Shown: positions 46,550 to 54,502 of the stretch, one piece after another | Numbering within the stretch: the stretch's first letter is position 1 | Layout of the letters: every line of letters begins with the position of its first letter | Source: Marinifilum sp. N1E240 | GTDB taxonomy: Bacteria; Bacteroidota; Bacteroidia; Bacteroidales; Marinifilaceae | DNA: 64,000 nt | NCBI RefSeq assembly: GCF_009295825.1 | Contig: NZ_WHKF01000002.1 | Location: 310,001-374,000 of the forward strand | Direction: 5' to 3' | Made by a program: the position numbers and the translations under genes | Notes under the pieces: generated by a model | Seen by the model: the letters and a program-made list of their open reading frames with translations, nothing else | Told to the model about the DNA's origin: nothing | Database searches by the model: none

Positions 46550-47671
46550 GTGAAAAATTTTAAAGAACTGGGCATCAGTAAGAATCTTGTTAAGGGATTG
46601 AATGATCTAAATATTATTGAGCCTACACAAATACAATCAGAAGTTATTTCGGTTTTAATGAATGCAAATACCGATTTAATTGGTCAGGCACAAACAGGTA
46701 CAGGTAAAACTGCTGCATTTGGATTGCCATTACTTCACAGAATTAGCCCTAAGTCGGATAAGGTACAAGGATTAATTCTTTGTCCTACTCGAGAATTGGG
46801 ATTACAGATTGCCAAGCAATTGTTTAAATTCACCAAATATACCGATAAGGTTTTTACCGAATGTGTTTATGGAGGTGAGCCGATAGAGAAGCAGATTAGC
46901 GCATTGCGTCGTCCTACTCAAATTATTGTGGCTACTCCTGGTCGTTTAATCGATTTGGTAAAACGCAAGGCAGTTGATTTGACTCATGTGAAAACCGTTG
47001 TTTTGGATGAGGCGGATGAGATGTTGAGTATGGGATTTAAGGATCAGTTAAACGAAATTTTAACTTATTTGTCGAATGTTGAGAACAAGTGGTTGTTTTC
47101 GGCGACCATGCCCGATGGAATCAAGCAAATTATCAAGCGTCAATTTTCTCCAAAAGCTCACAAAATTGAGGTTAGTGGTAGAAATGTGGTGAATAAAAAT
47201 ATCAAACACCAGTTTGTGCTTTGCGATGATGTAGAGAAGCTTTCTGTATTGATGCAGTTTTTGAAGGCAGATACCAAAGCCAGAGGTGTTGTGTTTTGCA
47301 AAACGAAAGAAATGGCTATCAAGTTGAATCAGCAATTGCAGGCGCAAAAAGTAAAAGCAGATGCCATTCACGGAGATTTAAAGCAGATTGAAAGAAACAA
47401 GGTGATGCGTGCTTTTAAAGGCGAAAAACTTAGAGTCTTGGTAGCTACCGATTTGGCTGCACGTGGAATTGATGTGGTAGATTTGGCATTTGTGGTACAT
47501 TACCAGTTGCCTGATAAGGAAGAATACTACACTCACCGCAGCGGACGTACTGCTCGTGCAGGTAAAGAAGGTGTTTCTTTGTCTATTGTTAATAGCAAAG
47601 AGATGAAAAGCATTCGCTATTTCCAAAAAGCACTAAATATTGGCTTTAGCCAGATTAGAGCTAGAAAATAA
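46550..47671 (+). CDS. DEAD-box ATP-dependent RNA helicase (GTG start)
   Basis: The 373-residue protein starts with GTG at 46550; the nearby ATG at 46540 is out of frame. All helicase motifs are present: Q motif, AQTGTGKT, PTRELG, TPGR, DEAD (in VLDEADEMLSMGF), SAT, ATDLAARGID and HRSGRTARAG. It ends soon after the second RecA domain, with no basic tail. It should unwind RNA in ribosome assembly, decay or cold adaptation; the exact subfamily is not clear. Its last 71 bp recur at 48923-48993, a sign of an insertion at the gene's 3' end. Confidence 0.95.
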   Translation: MKNFKELGISKNLVKGLNDLNIIEPTQIQSEVISVLMNANTDLIGQAQTGTGKTAAFGLPLLHRISPKSDKVQGLILCPTRELGLQIAKQLFKFTKYTDKVFTECVYGGEPIEKQISALRRPTQIIVATPGRLIDLVKRKAVDLTHVKTVVLDEADEMLSMGFKDQLNEILTYLSNVENKWLFSATMPDGIKQIIKRQFSPKAHKIEVSGRNVVNKNIKHQFVLCDDVEKLSVLMQFLKADTKARGVVFCKTKEMAIKLNQQLQAQKVKADAIHGDLKQIERNKVMRAFKGEKLRVLVATDLAARGIDVVDLAFVVHYQLPDKEEYYTHRSGRTARAGKEGVSLSIVNSKEMKSIRYFQKALNIGFSQIRARK

Positions 47672-47702
47672 TAAGCGGTACTAGTGCAACATTATAATTT
47701 AA

Positions 47703-47738
47703 ACAAACCCATCGAATTAATTATTCAGATGGGTTTGT
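47703..47738. terminator. Terminator between the helicase and the C39-like lipoprotein gene
   Basis: ACAAACCCATC/GATGGGTTTGT, a perfect 11-bp stem with a 14-base loop. It lies 31 bases past the helicase stop and 13 bases past the stop of the opposing gene, and could serve both. Confidence 0.8.
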
Positions 47739-47751
47739 AATTTAACTGTGT

Positions 47752-48765
47752 TTATCTTCCCCATGCATGTTCGATGGTTTTCGGATCAATACCAGCTTTA
47801 GTACCTCCGGCTGTTTTGTGTACAATAATGGCATACTTCCACCAGTTATTTGAAGCTCTGCTTATGTCATCAGTTCTATAATAACGATTAACACCTTTAT
47901 AGCTATTGTCGGAATATCTGGCTCCCCAACTATTTGGATCATAGGCCTCAAAATAATTTCTTGTATCGGTATAACGATATCCTTTTACAATAATAAAATG
48001 TCCCCAATCTGGTGATGTTTGATAATATTTGTCGATTCGATGATCCTGGTTTTGTTCTGAACTAACATGGTGCATATCAAGACAAAGAATCGCAATATCA
48101 CCTTTATTTAGATGGTATACTAAATCTTTGTAAGAGTCAAAATGAATGGTGGAGACGCTTGCTCCATTGTTTAAAAGATATTCGATTATATCACTAGTAT
48201 ACCACCAACCACCATCTGGATGGTATTTGGCTCTTGCATCTTCCGCGGTTTTGTTCCAATCTTTATTAACCCATTTTAGAGCCATATTTACACAAGAAGG
48301 TCCGCAGTTTTCATAGTTGTATTTACCAGTAGTTGCCTGATCAATGTACCATTCATAATCTACATCATTACTTAATCTATTTATTGATTGTGTACCTAAT
48401 CCCCATTCAATAATGTGGTCATTAAAGGCAGAAATATTAATGCTTTTTTGAAGTTTTTTATTAGAATGACCATCATCAATTATCAAATTTATTTCAACCT
48501 CAGAACTGGTATTTCTATCGGGAAATGTAAAATAAGATTGTATTTCATTACTACGATTAATGTAAATATCAGGATCGGTTGATTTCCATTGGAATTTTAG
48601 ATTTTTAGATACTTCTGATGAGGATTTGCTTGCGTCAAGAATTACTCGATCATTCATAGTTCTATAGGTAAAATCTATAGAAATTTTACTTTCCGGATCA
48701 TCTTCTTTTCCACAAGCAAAAAGTAGAAAGAACGAAAGGAACAAAGTAAGATATTTTAATTTCAT
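47752..48765 (-). CDS. Surface lipoprotein with PKD-like and C39-like cysteine peptidase domains
   Basis: The 337-residue lipoprotein has a signal ending in LLFAC and then GKEDDPE, an acidic surface-export signal. A PKD/Ig-like domain spans about 28-115 (KFQWKSTDPDIYI, VEINLIIDDGHSN). The C-terminal domain (about 135-335) resembles C39-like papain-fold peptidases: Cys154 in YENCGPSCVNMAL, His256 in DWGHFIIVKGY and Asp276 in AYDPNSWG would form the triad. It may cleave or bind external peptides; the target is unknown. It lies between the two copies of the helicase 3' end and was probably inserted there. Confidence 0.85.
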   Translation of the reverse strand: MKLKYLTLFLSFFLLFACGKEDDPESKISIDFTYRTMNDRVILDASKSSSEVSKNLKFQWKSTDPDIYINRSNEIQSYFTFPDRNTSSEVEINLIIDDGHSNKKLQKSINISAFNDHIIEWGLGTQSINRLSNDVDYEWYIDQATTGKYNYENCGPSCVNMALKWVNKDWNKTAEDARAKYHPDGGWWYTSDIIEYLLNNGASVSTIHFDSYKDLVYHLNKGDIAILCLDMHHVSSEQNQDHRIDKYYQTSPDWGHFIIVKGYRYTDTRNYFEAYDPNSWGARYSDNSYKGVNRYYRTDDISRASNNWWKYAIIVHKTAGGTKAGIDPKTIEHAWGR

Positions 48766-48834
48766 TTTTAGTTTGATTGATATGGTAGTTAAAGTGTTGA
48801 TTAATTAAATGTAATATAATGATAAATATAAAGA

Positions 48835-48852
48835 ATGTTTCTTAAGAAACAT
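48835..48852. promoter_or_regulatory. Perfect 18-bp palindrome upstream of the C39-like lipoprotein gene
   Basis: ATGTTTCTTAAGAAACAT is its own complement and lies 70 bp before the start of the lipoprotein gene. No T run follows, so an operator for a dimeric regulator is more likely than a terminator. No regulator is encoded nearby. Confidence 0.45.
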
Positions 48853-48922
48853 ACTTTTAGAATTATGTATTAATTTATATTTGAATGATAGCTAACATTG
48901 AGTCGTAATTTTATCGAACTCC

Positions 48923-48991
48923 ATGAAATGCATTCGCTATCTTCAGAAAGCACTAAATATCGGCTTTAGCCAGATTAGAGCTAGAAAATAA
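48923..48991 (+). pseudogene. Duplicate of the DEAD-box helicase 3' end (fragment)
   Basis: The fragment encodes MKCIRYLQKALNIGFSQIRA plus Arg-Lys and a stop, against MKSIRYFQKALNIGFSQIRA in the intact gene at 47603-47671. Over 71 bp (to 48993) there are 5 differences; two are silent third-position changes and two residues change, so it diverged as a coding sequence. Everything upstream of the helicase is missing. A terminator follows at 49066-49095, as after a real gene end. Confidence 0.85.
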
Positions 48992-49065
48992 TACAATTAT
49001 TCTATCCATTATCGGAGAGTAATTTATACTTTGGATATTAGGAATGTAATAAAGCCTTATACAAG

Positions 49066-49095
49066 AACCCATTGGAAAATATTTTTCAATGGGTT
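49066..49095 (+). terminator. Terminator behind the helicase fragment
   Basis: AACCCATTG/CAATGGGTT, a perfect 9-bp stem with a 12-base loop, followed by TTCTTTTTAG. It resembles the AACCCAT-type terminator after the intact helicase and may be the original helicase terminator. Confidence 0.75.
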
Positions 49096-49133
49096 TTCTT
49101 TTTAGTGAATGTTTAGTGTTGGTAGCCGTTAAT

Positions 49134-49211
49134 TCATAAAATGTCTTCTATTTGTTCATATTTAAATTGCCACCCTTTTTGATTTATTTTGGCGGGTTTT
49201 AATTTGGTTTT
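49134..49211 (-). pseudogene. Possible C-terminal remnant of a YfcH/TIGR01777-type epimerase gene
   Basis: The minus strand encodes KTKLKPAKINQKGWQFKYEQ, then IEDIL and a TGA stop. The K-P-x-K-I-x-x-x-G-[WF]-x-F-x-Y pattern close to a stop resembles the tail (DUF1731) of YfcH-like NAD(P)-dependent epimerases. No upstream part of such a gene is present: the next codon upstream is the stop of the broken membrane gene. Only 25 codons are left, so the match may be chance. Confidence 0.35.
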
Positions 49212-49757
49212 TTAAATTACAAATTTTTCATAGATTTCGGTTTTCTCCTTAGGTGGAGTGGATTCTTTCTCTTTGCCGAGAATTATTTCCTTATACAAAT
49301 CCCAAAACAGATACAGTAAAAACAGGGCTAAGATATTTACATATAAGAAATAAACTTTATCAGCAATATTGATCGAGAAATTAAATTGAGATGCAAGCGC
49401 AAAATCAAACCTGAAGTTTATTCCGTTTGTGAAATCAGGACCAAAGATCAGTTTTCCACCAGAGGAATATGTATAGGCATATCCTCCAAATCCAATTCCT
49501 ATAATTTGCAATGCTTGGTGTATCATTGAATAAATCAATCCTCTTTTATATTCATATCGCAATAAGATACTTCCGCATTTTATTGAGAAATAGTATAGAA
49601 ATATAGCTGTTATAAAAATAAGGAGAGCTCCACCACTGATGTTTTGCGTATTTAGTAATAGCCAACTAGTAATTCATAAGCCAGCTAAACCTCCAAGTAT
49701 CTGATAAATGGCAAGAATAATAATTGTAATTTTTGTGTTTTTAATTCTGTATTTCAT
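49212..49757 (-). pseudogene. Membrane protein gene broken by an in-frame TGA
   Basis: From ATG at 49757 the frame reads MKYRIKNTKITIIILAIYQI, LGGLAGL, then TGA at 49676-49674, and continues as ITSWLLLNTQNISGGALLIF through to a stop at 49212. Without the TGA it would be a 181-residue protein with about four membrane helices. The helix pattern is kept on both sides of the stop, so the mutation is probably recent, or a sequencing error. The part after the stop has a possible TTG start at 49562, but that would remove the first two helices. Family unknown. Confidence 0.75.
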
Positions 49758-49771
49758 GGTAAATCAAATAA

Positions 49772-50569
49772 CTAGTTTAGTATATTTTTTATTTCGGTTT
49801 TGAATTTCGAGTTATTATTAATTCCATTGTGACCTGCTCTTTTAAGAGTAATTAACCTATCAGTTGGTTTAATTATTTCTCTAAGAAGAATTGATGATTC
49901 ATAGGGAATAACAAGGTCATCTGTACTGTGGAAAATTACAATTGGCATACTGCAATTTTTTATGAACCTATCAGTTCGAAACTTGTATTTTAATAAAAAT
50001 GTTGGCAGGTATGGATATCTTCTTTTCATCATGTCTGTTAAACTTAGATATGGAGCTTGTAATATCAATAAGTTAGGTTTGTTGGTACTAGCTAGATAAG
50101 TGGCTATTCCAGATCCAATTGAGAAGCCCATAATACTAATTTTGGTTTCACTGTATCTTTCTTTAATTAGATTATAGGCTAATTGAGCATCAGAGAATAT
50201 TTGAGCCTGATTTTGAATTGATCCATCACTTTTACCAAAGCCTCTGTAGTCGAGCATGAATACATCATAATTCAGGTCGGTATAGGTTTTTGCTACAAGC
50301 TCCGACCTATAGATTGAGCCTGCATTACCATGTAGATAAAATATCAATCCTTTTGATTCTTTACTTTTAAATAAGAGCCCGTGAAGTGTTTTGAAATCTT
50401 CGGTTTTAATTTGAATTTCTTCGAAATTAATTTCAGATGTATGTTGATAATTTTTATTGAATTTTTGTGGGAAGAAAATTAACTTCTCTTGTACGAAATA
50501 AAATATTGCAAGAATAGCCACTATAAGAATACAAAAAGTCTTAATTGTTCTGAAAATAAATTTTTTCAT
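49772..50569 (-). CDS. Membrane-anchored alpha/beta hydrolase (Bem46-like)
   Basis: The 265-residue protein has an N-terminal membrane helix (about 10-27), then an alpha/beta-hydrolase fold. The oxyanion-hole region is FYLHGNAGS, the nucleophile is Ser150 in MGFSIGSG, the acid is Asp217 or Asp218 in HSTDDLV, and the base is His247 in RAGHNG. The arrangement and the QEKLIFFPQKF start resemble the Bem46/ABHD13-like group. Substrate is unknown; an ester or thioester is likely. It lies 14 bp upstream of the broken membrane gene and may have been co-transcribed with it. Confidence 0.88.
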   Translation of the reverse strand: MKKFIFRTIKTFCILIVAILAIFYFVQEKLIFFPQKFNKNYQHTSEINFEEIQIKTEDFKTLHGLLFKSKESKGLIFYLHGNAGSIYRSELVAKTYTDLNYDVFMLDYRGFGKSDGSIQNQAQIFSDAQLAYNLIKERYSETKISIMGFSIGSGIATYLASTNKPNLLILQAPYLSLTDMMKRRYPYLPTFLLKYKFRTDRFIKNCSMPIVIFHSTDDLVIPYESSILLREIIKPTDRLITLKRAGHNGINNNSKFKTEIKNILN

Positions 50570-51037
50570 GTGCTTTATTAATTTGTAGCCAGGATTTTGA
50601 ATGTAAATTCGAATTTATGCAAAGCACAACATTATCACAATTTAATTAACTGTTAAATGAAATATCATAGGTTATTTTAAAGCAATCTAAAATCACGAAT
50701 GATTATTGACACTGGGGACTTACCTAATTTAGTCTCTCTCTAAATTCTATCGATTGCATTTGTCAGAAATGTCTGTTCAAACTATGCGTTGGAGAGAAGT
50801 AAAGTAAACGTAATATTCAAGTTGCTAGGTAGGGTGTAGTATAAAAGAAGAGTTTATTATCTTGTATTTTTATTGTGAGGAAGTTCTTCTACTAATTAAA
50901 TTGCAATTTATCGTCCAAGTAAGATATCTATATGCTAAGATTTGTTGCTATTGATCTTAAAAATATTCTGTCTTTTATGGTTTGAGTTTGCAGTGATAAA
51001 TGGCTTGTACAATTAATTGTTATACAGCTTTTGACTG
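50570..51037. other. Gene-free stretch, nothing recognised
   Basis: About 470 bp of A/T-rich sequence between divergent genes. No ORF with a plausible start, no strong hairpin and no repeat was found. It probably holds the promoter of the hydrolase gene on the minus strand. Confidence 0.6.
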
Positions 51038-51068
51038 TTTGCATACATGCTTAATTTTTTTAGTTTTA
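51038..51068 (+). promoter_or_regulatory. Promoter of the DUF3360 permease gene
   Basis: TTTG (51038-51041), 19 bases, TAGTTTTA (51061-51068): both Bacteroidota promoter elements at the standard distance, with one mismatch in the last base. Predicted transcription start is near 51075, leaving a leader of about 63 bases. Confidence 0.6.
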
Positions 51069-51137
51069 CGGCGATTTTTTGCCCCTGAAAACGCGTAGGT
51101 AGCTGAATAGGGGTTTGTAAAACAAAAAACTCATAAA

Positions 51138-52592
51138 ATGACAAAAGAAAACCAAAATTCTTACCAATCCAAGCGTAAGAAATCCAAGGAATTCTCGAGT
51201 AGAGAAGAGTACCTGGAGCACGAATTGACCATCATGAATTTCAAAAGATGGAGGGTTCATTTACCATTTAGAGATTTCAATATTGAATTGGAAGATTGGG
51301 TGCCTGCATTAGCCGCTACCATTGGAAAAGTGGTAATGGTAACTGCCATGGTTGCCGTATTTGCAACACAGTTCGGTTTATCACCTGAATTCGTTGCGGA
51401 AAACGTTCGTTACGAATTGTTAATTGCCGGAGGTATTTTCGTACTTCTATTTTCAGCCATCTTAAATCCGAATGCCAACCTTGCTGGTACACACGGTCCT
51501 ATGATTCCGCTGATTCCGATTATTGCCGCCGCAGGTGGTCATCCGCTCGCGCTGGGTATTTTAATTGGTGTATTTGGTCTTGCCTTAAGTATCACAAAAG
51601 GTGGATCTATGTTAATGAAACTAACGGGTGTAGGAGTTCGTGGAGGACTCTTAATATATCTGGGAGCAGTTGGTCTGCTTAGTCAGATTACAAAGTTGGA
51701 AGCCTGGGCTTCGGCTGGCGATATAGGATATGTGTCCTTTGCTGTAATTGGAATTACCATTTTAATTTATGCATACTTGGCTAAGATCAACAAGCGTTGG
51801 TTGGCTATTCCATTGTGTTCGGCTATTGCAGGTATTGTTGCCTTTGCATTGGGTGCCGATTTTGCATTTACAACCAAGCCAGGATTACCTCACATGAACC
51901 CAATGTGGTGGTGGGGAGAAGATACAGGATGGCAATTGGGTCTACCAAATTTCGGTCACTTTGTTGCTGTTATTCCTTTTGCAATTCTTGCTGTAGCGAT
52001 GTGGTCGCCAGATTATTTGGGTCACCGTGTATTCCAGGAGTTGAATTATCCTAAAAAAGCGAAGAATGTATTGATGGATGTGGATGATACCATGACAGTA
52101 GCATCAGTTCGTCAGATGATTGGTACTGCTTTAGGTGGTGGTAATATTGCATCATCGTGGGGAACATATATGATTCCTGCTGCAATTGCCAAGCGTCCTA
52201 TTCCAGGTGGAGCAATCTTAACTGCTTTGCTTTGTGTGTTGGCTTCGGTATTTGGATATCCTATGGATTTAGCCATGTGGGAACCAGTTCTGCGTGTAGC
52301 CTTAATCGTAGGTGTATTCTTGCCATTGCTTGAGGCGGGTATGCAAATGGTTCGCAAGCACAAAGATTCACTAAGTGCGGGTACTTGTATCTTTGCATGT
52401 GCTTTCGTTAATCCTGTTTTCGGATGGGCATTCACCATGTTGCTTGACAATATGGGATTGATTGGTGATAGCGAGCGTGCCGCCGAGTTAAGTTTGAAAG
52501 AGAAATTGATTATTCCTGGCGCAATGTTTATTGTTTGTGTTGTTTCACTTGCATTGGTTGGACAGCTACCGGGAATCCCTGGTATTTTTTAA
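51138..52592 (+). CDS. DUF3360 family membrane permease
   Basis: The 484-residue inner-membrane protein has a basic N-terminal tail and about 12-13 helices. The phrases FRDFNIELEDWVPALAATIG, LAGTHGPMIPLIPIIAAAGG and AMWSPDYLGHRVFQEL are those I associate with DUF3360, a group distantly related to the SulP/xanthine-uracil permeases (the THGPM loop lies where those bind substrate). Substrate is unknown; an anion or small metabolite is possible. It has its own promoter and terminator. Confidence 0.85.
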   Translation: MTKENQNSYQSKRKKSKEFSSREEYLEHELTIMNFKRWRVHLPFRDFNIELEDWVPALAATIGKVVMVTAMVAVFATQFGLSPEFVAENVRYELLIAGGIFVLLFSAILNPNANLAGTHGPMIPLIPIIAAAGGHPLALGILIGVFGLALSITKGGSMLMKLTGVGVRGGLLIYLGAVGLLSQITKLEAWASAGDIGYVSFAVIGITILIYAYLAKINKRWLAIPLCSAIAGIVAFALGADFAFTTKPGLPHMNPMWWWGEDTGWQLGLPNFGHFVAVIPFAILAVAMWSPDYLGHRVFQELNYPKKAKNVLMDVDDTMTVASVRQMIGTALGGGNIASSWGTYMIPAAIAKRPIPGGAILTALLCVLASVFGYPMDLAMWEPVLRVALIVGVFLPLLEAGMQMVRKHKDSLSAGTCIFACAFVNPVFGWAFTMLLDNMGLIGDSERAAELSLKEKLIIPGAMFIVCVVSLALVGQLPGIPGIF

Positions 52593-52617
52593 TCGATATT
52601 AATTAGATCAATATATG

Positions 52618-52641
52618 ATGCCGTTCCGTTTGGGACGGCAT
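52618..52641 (+). terminator. Terminator of the DUF3360 gene
   Basis: ATGCCGT/ACGGCAT with inner TCC/GGG pairing and loop GTTT, followed by TTTTTTG. It lies 25 bases past the stop. Confidence 0.88.
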
Positions 52642-52686
52642 TTTTTGTGTGTAAAAATTGACTTAATGGTTTCTATTCGAGGCTAC

Positions 52687-52836
52687 GGTACTCTGTACCT
52701 ATGTCGATAATGGAAATGATTGGCTATAAATATTTCGGTGCGCTGCACCTTGTGTTTCATTTAAAAAAGATAAGCTGCAGAGCAGCGTAGTCTTTGTGGC
52801 GATGTAATTTAAATTTAGACAAAGGTGCAGAGTACC
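52687..52836. repeat. Cluster of four short palindromes with three-base loops
   Basis: GGTAC-TCT-GTACC (52687-52699), GGTGC-GCT-GCACC (52737-52749), GCTGC-AGA-GCAGC (52774-52786) and GGTGC-AGA-GTACC (52824-52836) are 5-bp stems around three bases, 37-50 bp apart. They fill the 352-bp gene-free gap 52593-52944. The shared design suggests one family of small repeats. Function unknown. Confidence 0.65.
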
Positions 52837-52944
52837 GCGGTATGATCAAAGTCTAAAGCTTAATTTTGTTTATACAAATGGCTATCCTTTCTACTAAAAT
52901 CCTTAAGTTTGATCGAAAATATACCGATACAAAATTATACACAA

Positions 52945-53259
52945 ATGGAAATCAAAAGAAACGAAACACAGTTGGTGTGTATTGCCAAATTTATAGCTAA
53001 AGAGGGAGAAGTAGATCAGTTGATTCAGAACTTACACGCATTAATTCCAATGACTTCGCAAGAGGGTGGATGCATTCGTTACGAGTTGAATCAATGTATC
53101 GATGAGCCAAATAGAATCACTTTTATCGAAAAGTGGTACGATCAGGTAACTTTTGATGCTCATTGCAATACGCCTTACATTGTAGAGTTCTTTAATGATG
53201 GAAAACCACATCATGTTGCGGAATTTGAAGTAACAATGCACAAGGAACTATTGCCTTAA
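52945..53259 (+). CDS. Antibiotic-biosynthesis-monooxygenase-fold protein (quinol monooxygenase-like)
   Basis: ATG at 52945 (MEIKRNETQLVCIAKF) is preferred over TTG 52909. The 104-residue protein has the dimeric alpha/beta ferredoxin-like ABM fold: VCIAKFIAKEGEVDQLIQNL, TSQEGGCIRYELNQCIDEPN, and FIEKWYDQVTFDAHCNTPYI. The last contains the conserved E-x-W and H-x-x-x-P-Y/H pattern of YgiN-type proteins. It probably oxidises a quinol-like compound or detoxifies a reactive metabolite; substrate not known. It stands alone. Confidence 0.9.
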   Translation: MEIKRNETQLVCIAKFIAKEGEVDQLIQNLHALIPMTSQEGGCIRYELNQCIDEPNRITFIEKWYDQVTFDAHCNTPYIVEFFNDGKPHHVAEFEVTMHKELLP

Positions 53260-53342
53260 AAAAGCGCCAAGTTACAAGCTCCAAGCTAAAAAATATAAAG
53301 AAAATATTATTCTTTAGAATGATGTAGATCTTATTTAGTGAT

Positions 53343-53381
53343 CTTCCCCTCGTTGGGGAAGTGCCGACAGGCGAAGGGGTG
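53343..53381. repeat. REP-like hairpin element
   Basis: CTTCCCC (53343-53349) pairs with GGGGAAG (53355-53361), followed by TGCCGACAGGCGAAGGGG. This wording (CCCC...GGGGAAGTGCCGACAGGCGAAGGGG, given here in parts) is a common dispersed intergenic element in Bacteroidota and shares GGCGAAGGGG with the element at 45172. Confidence 0.65.
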
Positions 53382-53415
53382 AAATCTGATTTACAATTGG
53401 ATTCATTTAAAAAAT

Positions 53416-53450
53416 AAAAGGGAAATCGGATGTTATCCAATTTCCCTTTT
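53416..53450. terminator. Bidirectional terminator before the acetate transporter gene
   Basis: AAAAGGGAAAT/ATTTCCCTTTT with an inner GGAT/ATCC stem and loop GTT, with T runs on both strands. It lies between converging genes, 26 bases past the acetate transporter stop. Confidence 0.85.
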
Positions 53451-53476
53451 TAATGCTTTATAATAAGTGAAGCTTC

Positions 53477-54049
53477 TTATTTAGCTGGTGCAATCCAAGG
53501 TTTACCAACCTTTAGAATTGTTTTTCCTGCAACATCGTTAATGATAATTGCTCCCATCATGTACCAAGCTGCAAGAGCACATGCAATTAGAACGTATGCT
53601 GCTGCGATATTCATGATAGGGAATCCAAAGTGTCCTAAATCCAAAAGAATGAAACCTACCATTAGAATGCTAAAAGTGGTTGCCATTGCCCCATGAATAA
53701 ATAGTGATGCAAACCATAAAATTAAAGTGAAGAATGTATATCCAATAAGGAAATATCCTACATCAGTACCTGATGATTTGTAAATTCCAAAGTGATTAAG
53801 CATCCATACAATACCAATACTTATCCAAAACGAACCGTATGCAGAGAACGCTGCAAAACCAAAGTTGTTACCGTTTTTGTGTTCTAATAATCCTGCGCAC
53901 AATTGTGCTATACCACCAAAAGCAAAACCTACTGCCAATACTGGACCTAATCCACACAATCCTAAGTTGTGTAATTGTAATAAAATGGTACTTAAACCAA
54001 ATCCTCCAAGTCCGACAACAGCCGGATTTCCTAATTTTACGTTGTTCAT
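53477..54049 (-). CDS. Acetate uptake transporter, SatP/GPR1/YaaH family
   Basis: ATG at 54049 (MNNVKLGNPAVVG) is chosen because the promoter at 54082-54114 leaves a leader of about 26 bases; an ATG at 54100 lies upstream of the -7 element. The 190-residue protein has six helices. The family signature NPAVVGLGGFGLSTILLQLHN lies at residues 8-28 and GGIAQLCAGLLEHKNGNNFG follows. It takes up acetate or succinate with protons. Acetyl-CoA synthetase at the right edge would activate the acetate. Confidence 0.92.
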   Translation of the reverse strand: MNNVKLGNPAVVGLGGFGLSTILLQLHNLGLCGLGPVLAVGFAFGGIAQLCAGLLEHKNGNNFGFAAFSAYGSFWISIGIVWMLNHFGIYKSSGTDVGYFLIGYTFFTLILWFASLFIHGAMATTFSILMVGFILLDLGHFGFPIMNIAAAYVLIACALAAWYMMGAIIINDVAGKTILKVGKPWIAPAK

Positions 54050-54081
54050 CGCTATAGTTAATTTTATCCTGATTGAGGCGG

Positions 54082-54114
54082 CAAAACTAACAAAATGCAT
54101 AGCAGGTATTTAAA
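54082..54114 (-). promoter_or_regulatory. Promoter of the acetate transporter gene
   Basis: On the minus strand TTTA (54114-54111), 21 bases, TAGTTTTG (54089-54082): a full -7 match and a three-of-four -33 match. Predicted transcription start is near 54075. Confidence 0.6.
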
Positions 54115-54281
54115 GCAGAATGTAGTTTAAAAACATGCCTACCCTGCAACATTTCTCTTTGAAAAATGTAAGTTCATGGATTACAGGGCTGTGATGCGCT
54201 CGTAAACGGAATGGCAATATAAGTATGTGTTGTATAATAGGACTTGTAATTGTGGGATTTCTAGAGTTTTAGATGTTTATG

Positions 54282-54306
54282 AAGTTCAGAATGCAATTCT
54301 GAACTT
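54282..54306 (+). terminator. Orphan terminator-like hairpin in a gene-free stretch
   Basis: AAGTTCAGAAT/ATTCTGAACTT is a perfect 11-bp stem with a three-base loop, followed by TTCATATT. The surrounding stretch 54115-54502 has no gene, so there is no obvious transcript to end. It might mark a small RNA on the plus strand; no promoter for one was recognised. Confidence 0.4.
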
Positions 54307-54502
54307 TTCATATTAAAAGTTTATTCTTGCTAAGATTTAATGGTTATTAAGGCAAACGGAAGTAGATGGATAAAATTCAGTGTTAAATTATCGTAAACAA
54401 TTGATTATACAATAAATGATATTTTGGTACTAATTTTGTTATTGCTAATTTAGATTAAATATACATAGTATTGTTATTCACTTCTAACCAATTAATTAAA
54501 AG

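Noticed and set aside
49674-49676. UGA as a selenocysteine codon
   Set aside because: It lies between two membrane helices with no redox motif, and no selenocysteine-type hairpin was seen after it.
52687-52836. Evenly spaced palindromes as a possible CRISPR array
   Set aside because: The units are only 13 bp, not identical, and spacing varies; no cas genes are present.
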